From contig JBGSYC010000078.1 in assembly GCA_041751095.1 (NCBI GenBank), positions 20,235 through 84,234 of the forward strand: a DNA stretch of 64,000 nucleotides, written 5' to 3'. The DNA is from JADCRZ01 sp041751095 (GTDB lineage: Bacteria > Bacteroidota > Bacteroidia > Chitinophagales > Chitinophagaceae). Numbering within the stretch: position 1 is the stretch's first letter; each line of letters opens with the position of its first letter. The notes beneath the pieces are model-generated. The model was not told the origin of the DNA and made no database searches. It saw only the letters and a list, made by a program, of their open reading frames with translations. Of the stretch, positions 44,144-53,298 are shown piece by piece. The position numbers were made by a program, and so were the translations under genes.

Positions 44144-44241
44144 GCTGATAGCTGATAGCTGATAGCTGATAGCTGATAGCTGATAGCTGATAGCTGATGG
44201 CTGATAGCTGATAGCTGATAGCTGATGGCCGATAGCCGATA
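44144..44241 (+). repeat. Heptanucleotide array GCTGATA, 14 units
   Basis: Fourteen 7-base units of GCTGATA with variants GCTGATG (two) and GCCGATA (two, at the end). It is the reverse complement of the preceding array across a 43-base spacer, so a long hairpin or cruciform can form. It lies in the convergent spacer between glgB and argS. Confidence 0.9.
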
Positions 44242-44266
44242 GCTGTACCCACTACTTACTCCCTCC

Positions 44267-46042
44267 CTACATCCTTTCCGGTACCCTTATCCCAAGCAGG
44301 TGCATCGAATGAGCAATGACATTGGCGGTCATTTGAGATATTTTTAGCCGGAGGTTTTTCTTGTGGGAACTTTCAGCTTTCAACACCGAATGCACGTCAT
44401 AAAAGGAATTAAACTTTCTGGCAAGTTCATAGGCATAAACGGCGATAACAGAAGGATTCATTTCAGATGATGCCTGCCCGATCAGCGACGGAAATCTCTC
44501 CAGCATGATGATAAGTTCTTTTTCAAGCAGTAAAAGTTCCTGCTCGTCCATCGCCGCATCACCAGGTTGCTCAGTTCTCAGGATTGATTTGATGCGTGCA
44601 TGTGTATACTGAATAGCCGTAGCAGTATAGCCATGGAGGTCAATAGACTCTTCCGGGTTAAAAATCATCCTCTTCTTTGGGTCTACCCGGAGTAAATAAA
44701 ATTTCATTGCGCCAATTCCGATCATCCCGAATAGTTCGGACAGATCCTTTTCACTGAAGCCGGTTGCTTTGCCTGACTCGTTTGTTTTCTTCTCAGCCTG
44801 CCTGATCATTTCTTCGATAAGGTCATCAGCGTCTACTACGGTGCCTTCCCGGCTTTTCATTTTACCTGATGTTAATTCTACCATGCCATACGAAAGATGG
44901 TAGATGCTGTCTGCGTATGGCAATTGAAGCTTTTGACAGATCAGTTTCAATACCTTCATCTGGTAAATCTGCTCATCACCGATCACATAGATGCTTTTGT
45001 CGATGCGATAATCATCATATTTTTGCCTCGCCAGGCCCAGATCCTGTGTAATATAGACCGATGTTCCGTCTTTCCTGAGTACCAGCTTTTCTTCGAGGCC
45101 CTCAGCGGAAAGGTCTATCCACACACTGCCATCTTCTTTCTTTAAAAACACACCTTTTTGCAATCCCTCCTCAACGATCTGCTTTCCTGACAAATACGTA
45201 TCGCTCTCATAGTACACCTTATCAAAATCGGTTCCTATTCTGCGATAAGTTTCTTCGAATCCCTCATAGACCCAGCCATTCATCATTTTCCATAACCTCA
45301 TAACCTTTTCGTCGCCTTTTTCCCACAGGAGCAGCATCTCCTGCGCTTCCTGCAACAGGGGAGCTTCCCTTGCGGCGTCTTCCTTATTCCAGCCATTTTT
45401 TACCATTTCCCCCACCTGTTTATTGAACTCTTCATTAAACTTCACATAGTATTCGCCCACAAAGTGATCACCTTTTGTATGCGTTGACCCGGGTGTTGCA
45501 CCGTGGCCAAAACGCTGCCAGGCGATCATGCTTTTGCAAATATGTATTCCTCTGTCATTTACAATACATGTTTTGACGGTATCATAACCGTTAGCCTTTA
45601 TGATCTCAGCTATACTCCAACCCAGAAAAATATTGCGAAGATGGCCGAGGTGCAAAGGTTTATTGGTGTTGGGAGAAGAATATTCTATCATCACCTTTTC
45701 ACCCTTATTTACCGATTTGCCGTAATTCGGGTTGTTGCACTGGTCGTTTACAACGTCTATCCAGTAACGGTCGGTGATCTCAAGGTTTAGAAAAGCTTTT
45801 ATGATGTTGTATGATGAAAAGTGTTGGGGGTAATTTTGCACAAGGTGCGCCCCAAGTTGAGTTCCGAGTTGATCAGGGGTTGTTTTCAGGCTTTTAACAA
45901 GAGAAAACAATACCACTGTATAATCTCCCTGAAATTCGGGTTTAGTCTGGTTGATCTGAAAATCCTTTCCCGAAAGCACCTGTTGATATAATAAAGAGAT
46001 GCTTTCCAGAACGGCGTCCTTAATAAACTGGGTTATGGCCAT
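44267..46042 (-). CDS. argS: Arginyl-tRNA synthetase
   Basis: A 591-residue class I aminoacyl-tRNA synthetase that charges tRNA-Arg. The N-terminal additional domain (1-120) is followed by the HIGH-type motif in NTNKPLHLGHLRN, the tRNA-binding core, and the KMSKS-like GKMKSREGTVV. A C-terminal DALR anticodon-binding domain (about 460-591) ends LLGIRVPERM. Complete. It is convergent with glgB, with the inverted heptanucleotide arrays between them. Confidence 0.97.
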   Translation of the reverse strand: MAITQFIKDAVLESISLLYQQVLSGKDFQINQTKPEFQGDYTVVLFSLVKSLKTTPDQLGTQLGAHLVQNYPQHFSSYNIIKAFLNLEITDRYWIDVVNDQCNNPNYGKSVNKGEKVMIEYSSPNTNKPLHLGHLRNIFLGWSIAEIIKANGYDTVKTCIVNDRGIHICKSMIAWQRFGHGATPGSTHTKGDHFVGEYYVKFNEEFNKQVGEMVKNGWNKEDAAREAPLLQEAQEMLLLWEKGDEKVMRLWKMMNGWVYEGFEETYRRIGTDFDKVYYESDTYLSGKQIVEEGLQKGVFLKKEDGSVWIDLSAEGLEEKLVLRKDGTSVYITQDLGLARQKYDDYRIDKSIYVIGDEQIYQMKVLKLICQKLQLPYADSIYHLSYGMVELTSGKMKSREGTVVDADDLIEEMIRQAEKKTNESGKATGFSEKDLSELFGMIGIGAMKFYLLRVDPKKRMIFNPEESIDLHGYTATAIQYTHARIKSILRTEQPGDAAMDEQELLLLEKELIIMLERFPSLIGQASSEMNPSVIAVYAYELARKFNSFYDVHSVLKAESSHKKNLRLKISQMTANVIAHSMHLLGIRVPERM

Positions 46043-46357
46043 TAATACTTTTTAGCTTCGGCAAAAGTAACATAACGTTGGTGAAATATGCCGGGCCGCA
46101 TATATCGCCCGAACGGCCATATGCCTGACAAATACATGCAGTAAGAAATAAGGCCGCTGAAAACAGCAGCCTTACGTGGTCTAAGGGTTAAAAAGTCAAA
46201 TCAAAAAAATTTCTAATTCAAAGTTACAGGAAAGCGGGTTAGTACCTATACCCTTTTAATGGTATTTTTGCCGATTCGTTAAAAGAGTTCCTGTTATGGT
46301 CCCGTACATTTTCATTTTCCACACTTATAAGTACCTTCGCCTGCATAAAAGGAATTC
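46043..46357. other. Divergent spacer argS/gtrA with hairpin
   Basis: About 315 bases without a gene. On the minus strand there are two exact TAnnTTTG matches, at 46219-46226 (TAACTTTG) and at 46062-46069. Between them a hairpin (46149-46174, TAAGGC/GCCTTA and GCTG/CAGC with one mismatch, loop of four) is followed on the minus strand by T-rich TTTCTTAC. It could be an attenuator of a longer argS leader or a terminator. For gtrA, TACCTTCG around 46331 matches seven of eight. Confidence 0.45.
46062..46069 (-). promoter_or_regulatory. argS promoter -7 element
   Basis: The minus-strand TACTTTTG is an exact match to TAnnTTTG, 19 bases upstream of the argS ATG. The -33 element is not clear. Confidence 0.45.
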
Positions 46358-46828
46358 ATGACGAACCTTGTTACCTCTTTTATTGATTTTTTTTACAAGC
46401 CTTTCAGGAAAGTGATGCCCGTGCAAACATTCAGATATATTGCCTGCGGGGGTGGAAATACGTTTATCGACATATTTGCTTATTTTATCAGCTACAATTT
46501 CATCCTGCAAAAGCAGATTGTTTATTTAGGTCCTTTAGCAGTGAGCCCGCATATTATGGCATTTATTATTGCCTTTGCGGTCAGTTTTCCTTCGGGTTTT
46601 TTTTTAATGAGAAATGTAGTATTTCACGATTCCAACCTTCACGGCCGCGTACAGTTATTGAGGTATTTTTTGCTGGTGGCGGTTTGCATCGTAATGAATT
46701 ACATTTTCATAAAATTGTTCGTAGAGCAGTTCCACATCTATCCAACCATTGCTAAGATATTAACCACTATCATCGTGGTAAGTTTTAGTTACATAACCCA
46801 GCGAAAATACACTTTTAAAAAGGGGTGA
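46358..46828 (+). CDS. GtrA family membrane protein
   Basis: A 156-residue protein with four predicted helices, typical of GtrA-type proteins that handle undecaprenyl-linked sugars in O-antigen or cell-wall glycosylation. The family opening QTFRYIACGGGNTFIDIFAY is followed by the FIIAFAVSFPSGFFLMRNVVF segment (in parts here: FAVSFPSGFFLMRNVVF), and the last helix ends SYITQRKYTFKKG, the usual RxxxF ending. No glycosyltransferase partner is adjacent; its lipid carrier is unknown. Confidence 0.88.
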   Translation: MTNLVTSFIDFFYKPFRKVMPVQTFRYIACGGGNTFIDIFAYFISYNFILQKQIVYLGPLAVSPHIMAFIIAFAVSFPSGFFLMRNVVFHDSNLHGRVQLLRYFLLVAVCIVMNYIFIKLFVEQFHIYPTIAKILTTIIVVSFSYITQRKYTFKKG

Positions 46829-47005
46829 TTGTTATGCTGCCGGCTTTTATCTGTCATGATTTCCGATCAGTTTGAATGCCCTTTATAGCCGACGTGCGAA
46901 CTTCCGCTGACCAGCAGGCAGATACGCATACTTTTCCTGCCATTTTAACATTGCATTCCGGGTGGCATAATGATTGCCAACAAGTAACATAAATTCTTAA
47001 CGAAT

Positions 47006-48910
47006 ATGGGAAAAATAATAGGGATTGACCTTGGAACAACAAATAGTTGCGTTTCTGTAATGGAAGGTAATGAACCTGTTGTGATTGCAAATGATGAGGG
47101 GCGCCGTACGACGCCTTCTGTGGTTGCATTTTTAAAGAATGGTGAACGTAAGGTAGGTGATCCGGCAAAACGCCAGGCAATCACAAATCCTAAAAATACC
47201 ATCACTTCCGTGAAGCGTTTTATGGGCCGCAGACACGACGAGGTGACTGAAGAGATCAGCCACTGGAGCTATAAAGTATCTAAAGGTGACAATAATACCG
47301 TACGTATTGACATAGACGGAAGATTATATACGCCACAGGAGATCTCGGCGATGATCCTCCAGAAAATGAAAAAAACTGCTGAAGATTATCTTGGCCAGGA
47401 AGTAACAGAGGCCGTAATTACCGTTCCGGCATACTTTAACGACGCCCAGCGGCAGGCTACCAAAGAAGCTGGCGAAATTGCAGGTCTTAACGTCCGGCGT
47501 ATCGTAAACGAACCGACAGCAGCAGCCCTTGCCTATGGCCTTGATAAAGGCGGTAAAGATCAGAAAATAGCCGTTTTTGACCTTGGAGGGGGTACATTCG
47601 ATATTTCCATCCTTGAACTTGGGGAAGGCGTTTTTGAAGTAAAATCCACTAACGGGGATACTCACCTTGGTGGTGACGATTTTGATAAAGTGATCATGGA
47701 CTGGCTTGCAGAGGAGTTCAGGAAAGAAGAAAACGTAGACCTTCGCAAAGACCCGATGGCTTTACAGCGGCTGAAAGAAGCTTCCGAAAAGGCAAAAGTT
47801 GAATTATCGTCTTCTTCAGAAACTGAAATCAACCTTCCTTATGTGACCGCGATTGACGGGGTGCCTAAACACCTGGTTAAAAAGCTAACCCGGGCCAAGT
47901 TTGAGCAATTAGCTGATAGCTTATTTGCACGCTGCCTGAAGCCCTGCGAACAGGCTTTAAAAGACGCCGGAATGAATGTTTCACAGATTAATGAAGTGAT
48001 ACTGGTGGGTGGGTCTACGCGTATTCCTAAAGTGCAGGAGATCGTGGAAAAGTTCTTTGGCAGAAAGCCAAACAGAAGTGTTAACCCCGATGAGGTGGTC
48101 GCTGTGGGTGCAGCCATACAGGGTGCAGTTATGTCAGGTGACATCAAAGACGTTTTGTTGCTTGACGTTACACCGCTGAGCCTTGGCATCGAAACAATGG
48201 GTGGCGTTATGACAAGATTAATCGACTCAAACACTACTATTCCGTCGAAAAAGTCAGAAGTGTTTTCAACTGCGTCTGATAATCAGCCCGGAGTTCAGAT
48301 CCACGTGATCCAGGGCGAGCGCCCGATGGCATCCCAGAACAAAAGCCTGGGAATGTTTAATCTGGAAGGCATTCCCCCTGCCCCAAGAGGTATTCCCCAA
48401 ATCGAAGTAATCTTTGATATTGACGCCAATGGTATCCTGCATGTAACAGCAAAAGACAAAGGCACCGGTAAATCGCAGAATATTCGCATTGAGGCAGGAA
48501 GCGGTTTAACTAAGGAAGAAATTGAAAAAATGAAGAATGAAGCAAAAGCAAATGAGGCCACTGATAAGGAAGCAAAAGAAAGGGTTGAGAAGATAAACCA
48601 GGCAGATAGCCTGATCTTTCAGACAGAAAAGCAGTTAAAGGAATATGGCGACAAAATACCGGGCGATAAAAAAGCGCCGATAGAAGTTGCTTTAACCAAA
48701 TTAAAAGAAGCGCATAAATCGCAGGATCTCGCATCAATTGATAAGGCGGTAACTGAAATGAATACAGCCTGGACAGCAGCGAGTGAAGACATGTATAAGG
48801 CAACCCAGCAGCAACCCGGACCGGATGGCAATGGGCAGCAGGATCCTCAGCAAAACGGCTCCGCAACCGCTGACACCGTTACGGATGCGGAATTTGAAGA
48901 AGTGAAATAA
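47006..48910 (+). CDS. dnaK: Molecular chaperone DnaK (Hsp70)
   Basis: A 634-residue ATP-dependent chaperone. The ATPase domain shows GIDLGTTNSCVSVMEG at the start, VPAYFNDAQRQATKEAG, FDLGGGTFDISILELG and VGGSTRIPKVQE. The linker is DVLLLDVTPLSLGIET, written here in part as DVTPLSLGIE, followed by the substrate-binding beta domain and helical lid. The Gln/Gly-rich tail ends TDAEFEEVK, the usual acidic terminus. It has no grpE or dnaJ neighbour. No CIRCE-like inverted repeat or sigma-32-type promoter is visible upstream. A strong terminator follows. Confidence 0.98.
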   Translation: MGKIIGIDLGTTNSCVSVMEGNEPVVIANDEGRRTTPSVVAFLKNGERKVGDPAKRQAITNPKNTITSVKRFMGRRHDEVTEEISHWSYKVSKGDNNTVRIDIDGRLYTPQEISAMILQKMKKTAEDYLGQEVTEAVITVPAYFNDAQRQATKEAGEIAGLNVRRIVNEPTAAALAYGLDKGGKDQKIAVFDLGGGTFDISILELGEGVFEVKSTNGDTHLGGDDFDKVIMDWLAEEFRKEENVDLRKDPMALQRLKEASEKAKVELSSSSETEINLPYVTAIDGVPKHLVKKLTRAKFEQLADSLFARCLKPCEQALKDAGMNVSQINEVILVGGSTRIPKVQEIVEKFFGRKPNRSVNPDEVVAVGAAIQGAVMSGDIKDVLLLDVTPLSLGIETMGGVMTRLIDSNTTIPSKKSEVFSTASDNQPGVQIHVIQGERPMASQNKSLGMFNLEGIPPAPRGIPQIEVIFDIDANGILHVTAKDKGTGKSQNIRIEAGSGLTKEEIEKMKNEAKANEATDKEAKERVEKINQADSLIFQTEKQLKEYGDKIPGDKKAPIEVALTKLKEAHKSQDLASIDKAVTEMNTAWTAASEDMYKATQQQPGPDGNGQQDPQQNGSATADTVTDAEFEEVK

Positions 48911-48929
48911 ACGCTCTTGTATAAAAAAC

Positions 48930-48958
48930 AAAAAACCCGTGATATTCGCGGGTTTTTT
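48930..48958 (+). terminator. Rho-independent terminator after dnaK
   Basis: The stem AAAAAACCCGTG/CGCGGGTTTTTT (12 pairs including one G-U) with the loop ATATT begins 20 bases after the dnaK stop. A-rich on the left and T-rich on the right, so it can serve both strands, including the small minus-strand gene beyond it. Confidence 0.9.
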
Positions 48959-49027
48959 GTTTTATGGGATTATTGATCGGTAATCAGTTCATAATGGGCA
49001 GGCAGCTCACGCAAGCCTGCGACCAAG

Positions 49028-49183
49028 TTAAATAATGTCCATAGCTATAACAAACGATGTAAGCATAATGGGAAGGATCAGGGTCAGGTAAGAAAAGTGA
49101 AAAATAATGGCCAGGATCAGGGCAACAAAGGAAATAAAAAAAACCAGCCAGGCTAATGCGGGATTCCTTCTTTGTGTCTGCAT
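49028..49183 (-). CDS. Small two-helix membrane protein, 51 residues
   Basis: Read directly from the minus strand; too short for most gene callers. It starts MQTQRRNPALAWLVFF and ends VIAMDII, with a short basic N-terminus and two hydrophobic helices (about 10-27 and 30-47). I recognise no family. The coding frame is bounded by a clear ATG and TAA, and the convergent dnaK terminator would also end its transcript. The A-rich sequence upstream is compatible with a promoter, though no exact consensus is present. It could be a regulatory micro-peptide or a chance open frame; hydrophobic reading of T-rich sequence lowers confidence. Confidence 0.5.
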   Translation of the reverse strand: MQTQRRNPALAWLVFFISFVALILAIIFHFSYLTLILPIMLTSFVIAMDII

Positions 49184-49381
49184 GTAGAATTTTTTACGAA
49201 AATAAAGAAAAAAGAAAGAGTATCCCGATAAAGAAAAAATATACGTGTCCCTGCGCCCCGTCCGCTAACTACCCGGCTGCTGCGCATGAATGGTAGATAA
49301 CCCTAAATGCACCTTATCGCCTGCCCGTGTGTTATTTACACGAAGATTTTGTATACTTTCGCTGCTACCAAAACCCATTGC

Positions 49382-52075
49382 ATGAAGATTCATTTTCATT
49401 TGCGATTTCACACCTGGCCAGGGCAAAACCTGTTTATAAAAGGCAATATTGAGCAACTGGGAAATCACCTTGTGCGCCAGGCTGCTCCCATGCAGTATCT
49501 GAATGACCAGCTTTGGCAAACGTCAATAGAAATTGACGACACGAAGCCCGTTAAGATAAATTATACCTACGTCCTTAATGATATCGACGGAGCGCAGATT
49601 ATTGAAGGAGAACGTAACCGCGAAATAACGATCCCGGTAAATGACATCAAAGAAATATATACGATTGATACCTGGAATCATGAAGGGGCTTATGAAAACG
49701 TTTTCTTTACCTCGCCGTTTCAAAATGTTTTATTACCTGCCACTGACTTCAGGGTGAAATTAAAAGCTCCAAAACAGTATACGCACGTTTTCAAGGTTAA
49801 AGCACCGTTGTTAAAGAAGAACGAAGTGATTTGTTTAGTGGGAAGCAGTATTATCCTTGGTGAGTGGAAAGGGGAAAATTCGTTGATACTTTCCAGAGAC
49901 GGCGACTGGTGGTCGGTAAAAGTGAACATACCCCCCGGAAATACACCCCTTGAATATAAGTATTGCATATACAACACCCGGACAAAGAAATTCGGAATGA
50001 TCGAAGGGTATGAAAACCGGCAATTACCTGCAAATGGCAGTGCCGGATCCGTTACCATTTTGCATGATGGTTTTGCAAGGTTTCCAAATACCACCTGGAA
50101 GGGAGCAGGTACAGCCATACCCGTTTTCAGCCTGAAATCCCGGAAGAGTTTTGGCGTTGGTGAATTTGCAGACATCAGGTTACTTGTCGACTGGGCTAAG
50201 GAAGTTGGGTTGAAACTTATACAGATATTACCGGTAAATGATACATCCGCCACACATACAAATGCGGATTCTTATCCGTATGCGGCGATATCAGCATTTG
50301 CGCTGCATCCGATGTATATCAACCTCGAAAAGGTGGCGGGGAAGAGTAAGGCAAGTGTTGTCAAAAAGCTCAAAAAAAAACAAAAACAGCTTAACGAAGC
50401 GCCTGAACTTGATTATGAGCAGGTGATCAGCGTAAAGCTTACCGCGCTGAAAGAACTCTGCCTCGCACAAAAGCAGGACCTCCTGGACGACAAGGATTTT
50501 TACACTTTTTGCGTCACCCACAGGCATTGGCTGATACCATACGCTGCGTTTTGTTATTTAAGGGATAAGAACGGCACAGCAGACTGCAGCCAATGGAAAC
50601 AACACAACGAATACAATAAGGAAGCTATTGAAAAGTTTGTATCCATTAAAGCCAAACACTATGATGAAATATTTTTTCACTACTTCACCCAGTATCACTT
50701 ACACCTGCAATTAAAGGAGGCTGCTGATTATGCACATAAAAAAGGAATTATCCTTAAAGGTGATATTCCCATCGGCGTGTACCGCCACAGCTGTGATGCA
50801 TGGATGAGCCCGGAATTATACCATATGGATATGCAGGCAGGGGCGCCACCGGATGATTTTGCAGTGAAAGGTCAGAACTGGGGTTTTCCAACATACAACT
50901 GGCAGAAAATGCAGGAAGATGATTTTTCGTGGTGGCGGCGGCGTTTTGAACAGATGAGCCATTATTTCGATGCCTTTCGCATTGATCACATACTCGGGTT
51001 TTTCCGCATATGGTCAGTGCCTGTTGATGCAGTTGAAGGAATTATGGGCTACTTCGTACCGGCGATCCCTGTTACCGCCAGTGAATTCATCGAAAGAGGG
51101 ATAGATTTCGACAATGGCCGCTATACAAAACCATTTATCGACGAATACGTATTGCAGCAATTTTTCGGGGAGCTTACTGATAAGGTAAAGGAAAGTTTTC
51201 TTGATGCTGCATCTGATGGCAGGTTTTTATTGAAAGATGCATTCAATACACAGCGGAAGGTGGAAACTCATTTTTCCACCCTCGAAGTTACCGGGCAGCA
51301 TAATAGTATCAGGCAAGGTTTATTCGACCTCCTTGCCAACGTTATTTTATTTGAAGCCCCGGGTTTAGATGGTACACAATATCATTTCCGGATAGATGTT
51401 GAAGAAACACTTTCGTTTAATAACCTTGATGAACATACGAAGGCGCAGGTGAAAGAGCTGTATGTGAATTATTTTTTCCGCAGGCAGGACGATCACTGGA
51501 AAAAAGAAGCCATGAAAAAGCTCCCGTCGCTGAAAGCTTCCACAAACATGCTGATCTGCGGTGAAGACCTGGGCATGGTGCCTTCCGGAGTTCCTGAACT
51601 GATGAGCCAGTTAGGTATTCTAAGCCTTGAAATACAACGGATGCCTAAAAACCCGAACCGGGAATTCTTTCATCCGGATGATGCGCCGTATTTGTCGGTG
51701 GTGACTCCTTCCACGCATGATATGAGTACCATCCGCGGGTGGTGGACGGAAGACCTTGAAAAGACGCAGCGGTTCTACAACAATGAATTAAAGCAATGGG
51801 GCAATGCTCCTTTGTCATGCGATGCCTGGATCAATAAAGCCATCGTACTTCAGCATTTACATTCGCCTGCGATGTGGAGCATATTTCAGCTCCAGGATAT
51901 ACTCGGAATGAGCAATTCATTACGCCGGGAAAACCCCGATGAAGAACGCATAAACGTGCCGGCCGATCCGAAACATTACTGGCGTTACCGAATGCACTTT
52001 ACGCTTGAGCACCTGTTAAAGGAAAAAGAATTTAACCGCGACCTGAAAAGTGATATCCACGAAAGCGGCCGGTGA
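49382..52075 (+). CDS. malQ: 4-alpha-glucanotransferase with two CBM20 domains
   Basis: An 897-residue amylomaltase (GH77) that transfers glucan segments between maltodextrins. The ATG MKIHFHLRFHTWPGQNLF is chosen because it starts the first starch-binding CBM20; a second CBM20 follows at about 125-235 (VGSSIILGEWKGENSLILS). The GH77 barrel starts near FSLKSRKSFGVGEFADIRLL, here in part, with nucleophile Asp in FDAFRIDHILGFFR, acid/base Glu in CGEDLGMVPSG, and PSTHDMSTIRGWW. This plant-DPE2-like architecture is known in Bacteroidota. Its position near glg genes points to glycogen and maltose turnover. Complete. Confidence 0.94.
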   Translation: MKIHFHLRFHTWPGQNLFIKGNIEQLGNHLVRQAAPMQYLNDQLWQTSIEIDDTKPVKINYTYVLNDIDGAQIIEGERNREITIPVNDIKEIYTIDTWNHEGAYENVFFTSPFQNVLLPATDFRVKLKAPKQYTHVFKVKAPLLKKNEVICLVGSSIILGEWKGENSLILSRDGDWWSVKVNIPPGNTPLEYKYCIYNTRTKKFGMIEGYENRQLPANGSAGSVTILHDGFARFPNTTWKGAGTAIPVFSLKSRKSFGVGEFADIRLLVDWAKEVGLKLIQILPVNDTSATHTNADSYPYAAISAFALHPMYINLEKVAGKSKASVVKKLKKKQKQLNEAPELDYEQVISVKLTALKELCLAQKQDLLDDKDFYTFCVTHRHWLIPYAAFCYLRDKNGTADCSQWKQHNEYNKEAIEKFVSIKAKHYDEIFFHYFTQYHLHLQLKEAADYAHKKGIILKGDIPIGVYRHSCDAWMSPELYHMDMQAGAPPDDFAVKGQNWGFPTYNWQKMQEDDFSWWRRRFEQMSHYFDAFRIDHILGFFRIWSVPVDAVEGIMGYFVPAIPVTASEFIERGIDFDNGRYTKPFIDEYVLQQFFGELTDKVKESFLDAASDGRFLLKDAFNTQRKVETHFSTLEVTGQHNSIRQGLFDLLANVILFEAPGLDGTQYHFRIDVEETLSFNNLDEHTKAQVKELYVNYFFRRQDDHWKKEAMKKLPSLKASTNMLICGEDLGMVPSGVPELMSQLGILSLEIQRMPKNPNREFFHPDDAPYLSVVTPSTHDMSTIRGWWTEDLEKTQRFYNNELKQWGNAPLSCDAWINKAIVLQHLHSPAMWSIFQLQDILGMSNSLRRENPDEERINVPADPKHYWRYRMHFTLEHLLKEKEFNRDLKSDIHESGR

Positions 52076-52205
52076 CTGTAAATGTTTGTAACCTGTGTAA
52101 GCAGCTTTTTCAAAGGCTATTTCATGCTGAGTCTGAAATCCTGAATTCCCAGATTCTTCGATTGGTTATTCTCAGGTTCTACCCAGGTGACAAAGCAAAA
52201 TCATG

Positions 52206-53129
52206 TTATGCTTTAACAGGCGTGCTGGCTTGCTTCAGGTTGGAAATAAACAAACCCGATAACACAAGAATACCGCTGAGGATGTGAATAAAGGTGATAC
52301 GCTCATCGAGGATCAGCATAGCTTCGATAGTGCTGAATACAGGAATCAGGTTTCCAAATAAAGCCGTTCTCGCCGAACCTAAGCGGGCGATGGCGTTATT
52401 CCAGCATAAATACGATATCACCGACGTGCCCAGTCCCAGGTAAGCAATGATCGCCAATAACGGACCGTTCCATGCTACGGGAGAATTATAGGAAAGCTCC
52501 CAGAGGTAAAACGGCAACAGCAAAAGCGTGCCGGTTGCGAAACTGATGAAAAGGAAGTTAATAGCAGAAATCGAAGCAGGCTTGCGTTTAACAAGCGTAT
52601 TATAGATGGCGAAGAATAATGCCCCTGATAATATCCACCAGTCGCCTGTTGAAAAACGGAAAGCTATCAGCCGCTCGATGCTGCCCTGAGATAAAAGGGT
52701 TATAATACCGGCAATGCATAAAAGCAAACCAATAACACGAAGAAACCTGATGCGTTCATGGAGAAAAACAGCAGCGAGGAGAATCGCAAACACCGGCGAG
52801 GAAGTTGTGCCGATCAGCGCCATATTTATAGCTGAAGTATAATGCCCTGCAACATATACAAACGTATTGAACAACGCGATCCCGGTTAATGCCACCCAAA
52901 AGAGGTATTTCCAGTGCCTTAGAACAATTTCTCTTTCCCTGATAAATGCTTTCAGCGCAAAAGGCATTATAAGAACCGAAGCTGTGAGCCAGCGGTAAAA
53001 GCTTAAACTGACCGGCGGTATTTCTCCTGATATTCCTCTTGATACGATAAAATTTCCCGACCAGATGATTGTTGCCACCACTGCCAGAATTATCCCGGTA
53101 TAAACATTTCTTTTGGCTGATGGATGCAT
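52206..53129 (-). CDS. EamA/DMT family transporter
   Basis: A 307-residue inner-membrane transporter with ten predicted helices in two EamA repeats. Family features are IWSGNFIVSRGISGEIPPVS, FYRWLTASVLIMP, and in the second half LGTSVISYLCWNNAIARLGS and the ending ILSGILVLSGLFISN. The ATG at MHPSAKRN is chosen; the open frame continues upstream for 71 more codons, but this is translated heptanucleotide repeat and not protein. Drug or metabolite export is the usual role; the substrate is unknown. It lies downstream of the radical SAM gene on the same strand. Confidence 0.88.
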   Translation of the reverse strand: MHPSAKRNVYTGIILAVVATIIWSGNFIVSRGISGEIPPVSLSFYRWLTASVLIMPFALKAFIREREIVLRHWKYLFWVALTGIALFNTFVYVAGHYTSAINMALIGTTSSPVFAILLAAVFLHERIRFLRVIGLLLCIAGIITLLSQGSIERLIAFRFSTGDWWILSGALFFAIYNTLVKRKPASISAINFLFISFATGTLLLLPFYLWELSYNSPVAWNGPLLAIIAYLGLGTSVISYLCWNNAIARLGSARTALFGNLIPVFSTIEAMLILDERITFIHILSGILVLSGLFISNLKQASTPVKA

Positions 53130-53189
53130 TTTTACTGATTGCCGATTGCCGATCCCTGATTTCGGATCGCTGATTTCCGACTGTTTATA

Positions 53190-53287
53190 GCTGATAGCTG
53201 ATAGCTTATAGCTGATAGCTGATGGCTGATAGCTGATAGCTGATAGCTGATAGCTGATAGCTGATAGCTGATAGCTGATAGCTGATA
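53190..53287 (-). repeat. Heptanucleotide array GCTGATA, 14 units (second locus)
   Basis: Fourteen 7-base units (GCTGATA on the plus strand, with one GCTTATA and one GCTGATG). The unit is identical to that of the array by glgB 9 kb away, which also counts fourteen. A degenerate stretch with GATTGCC and GCTGATT precedes it from about 53137. It lies between the radical SAM and EamA genes and stays open in a frame that reads LSAISYQ repeats. Confidence 0.9.
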
Positions 53288-53298
53288 GCCCGATGCAG

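Noticed and set aside
44041..44241. Possible CRISPR array
   Set aside because: The units are only 7 bases and contiguous, with no spacers and no cas genes nearby.
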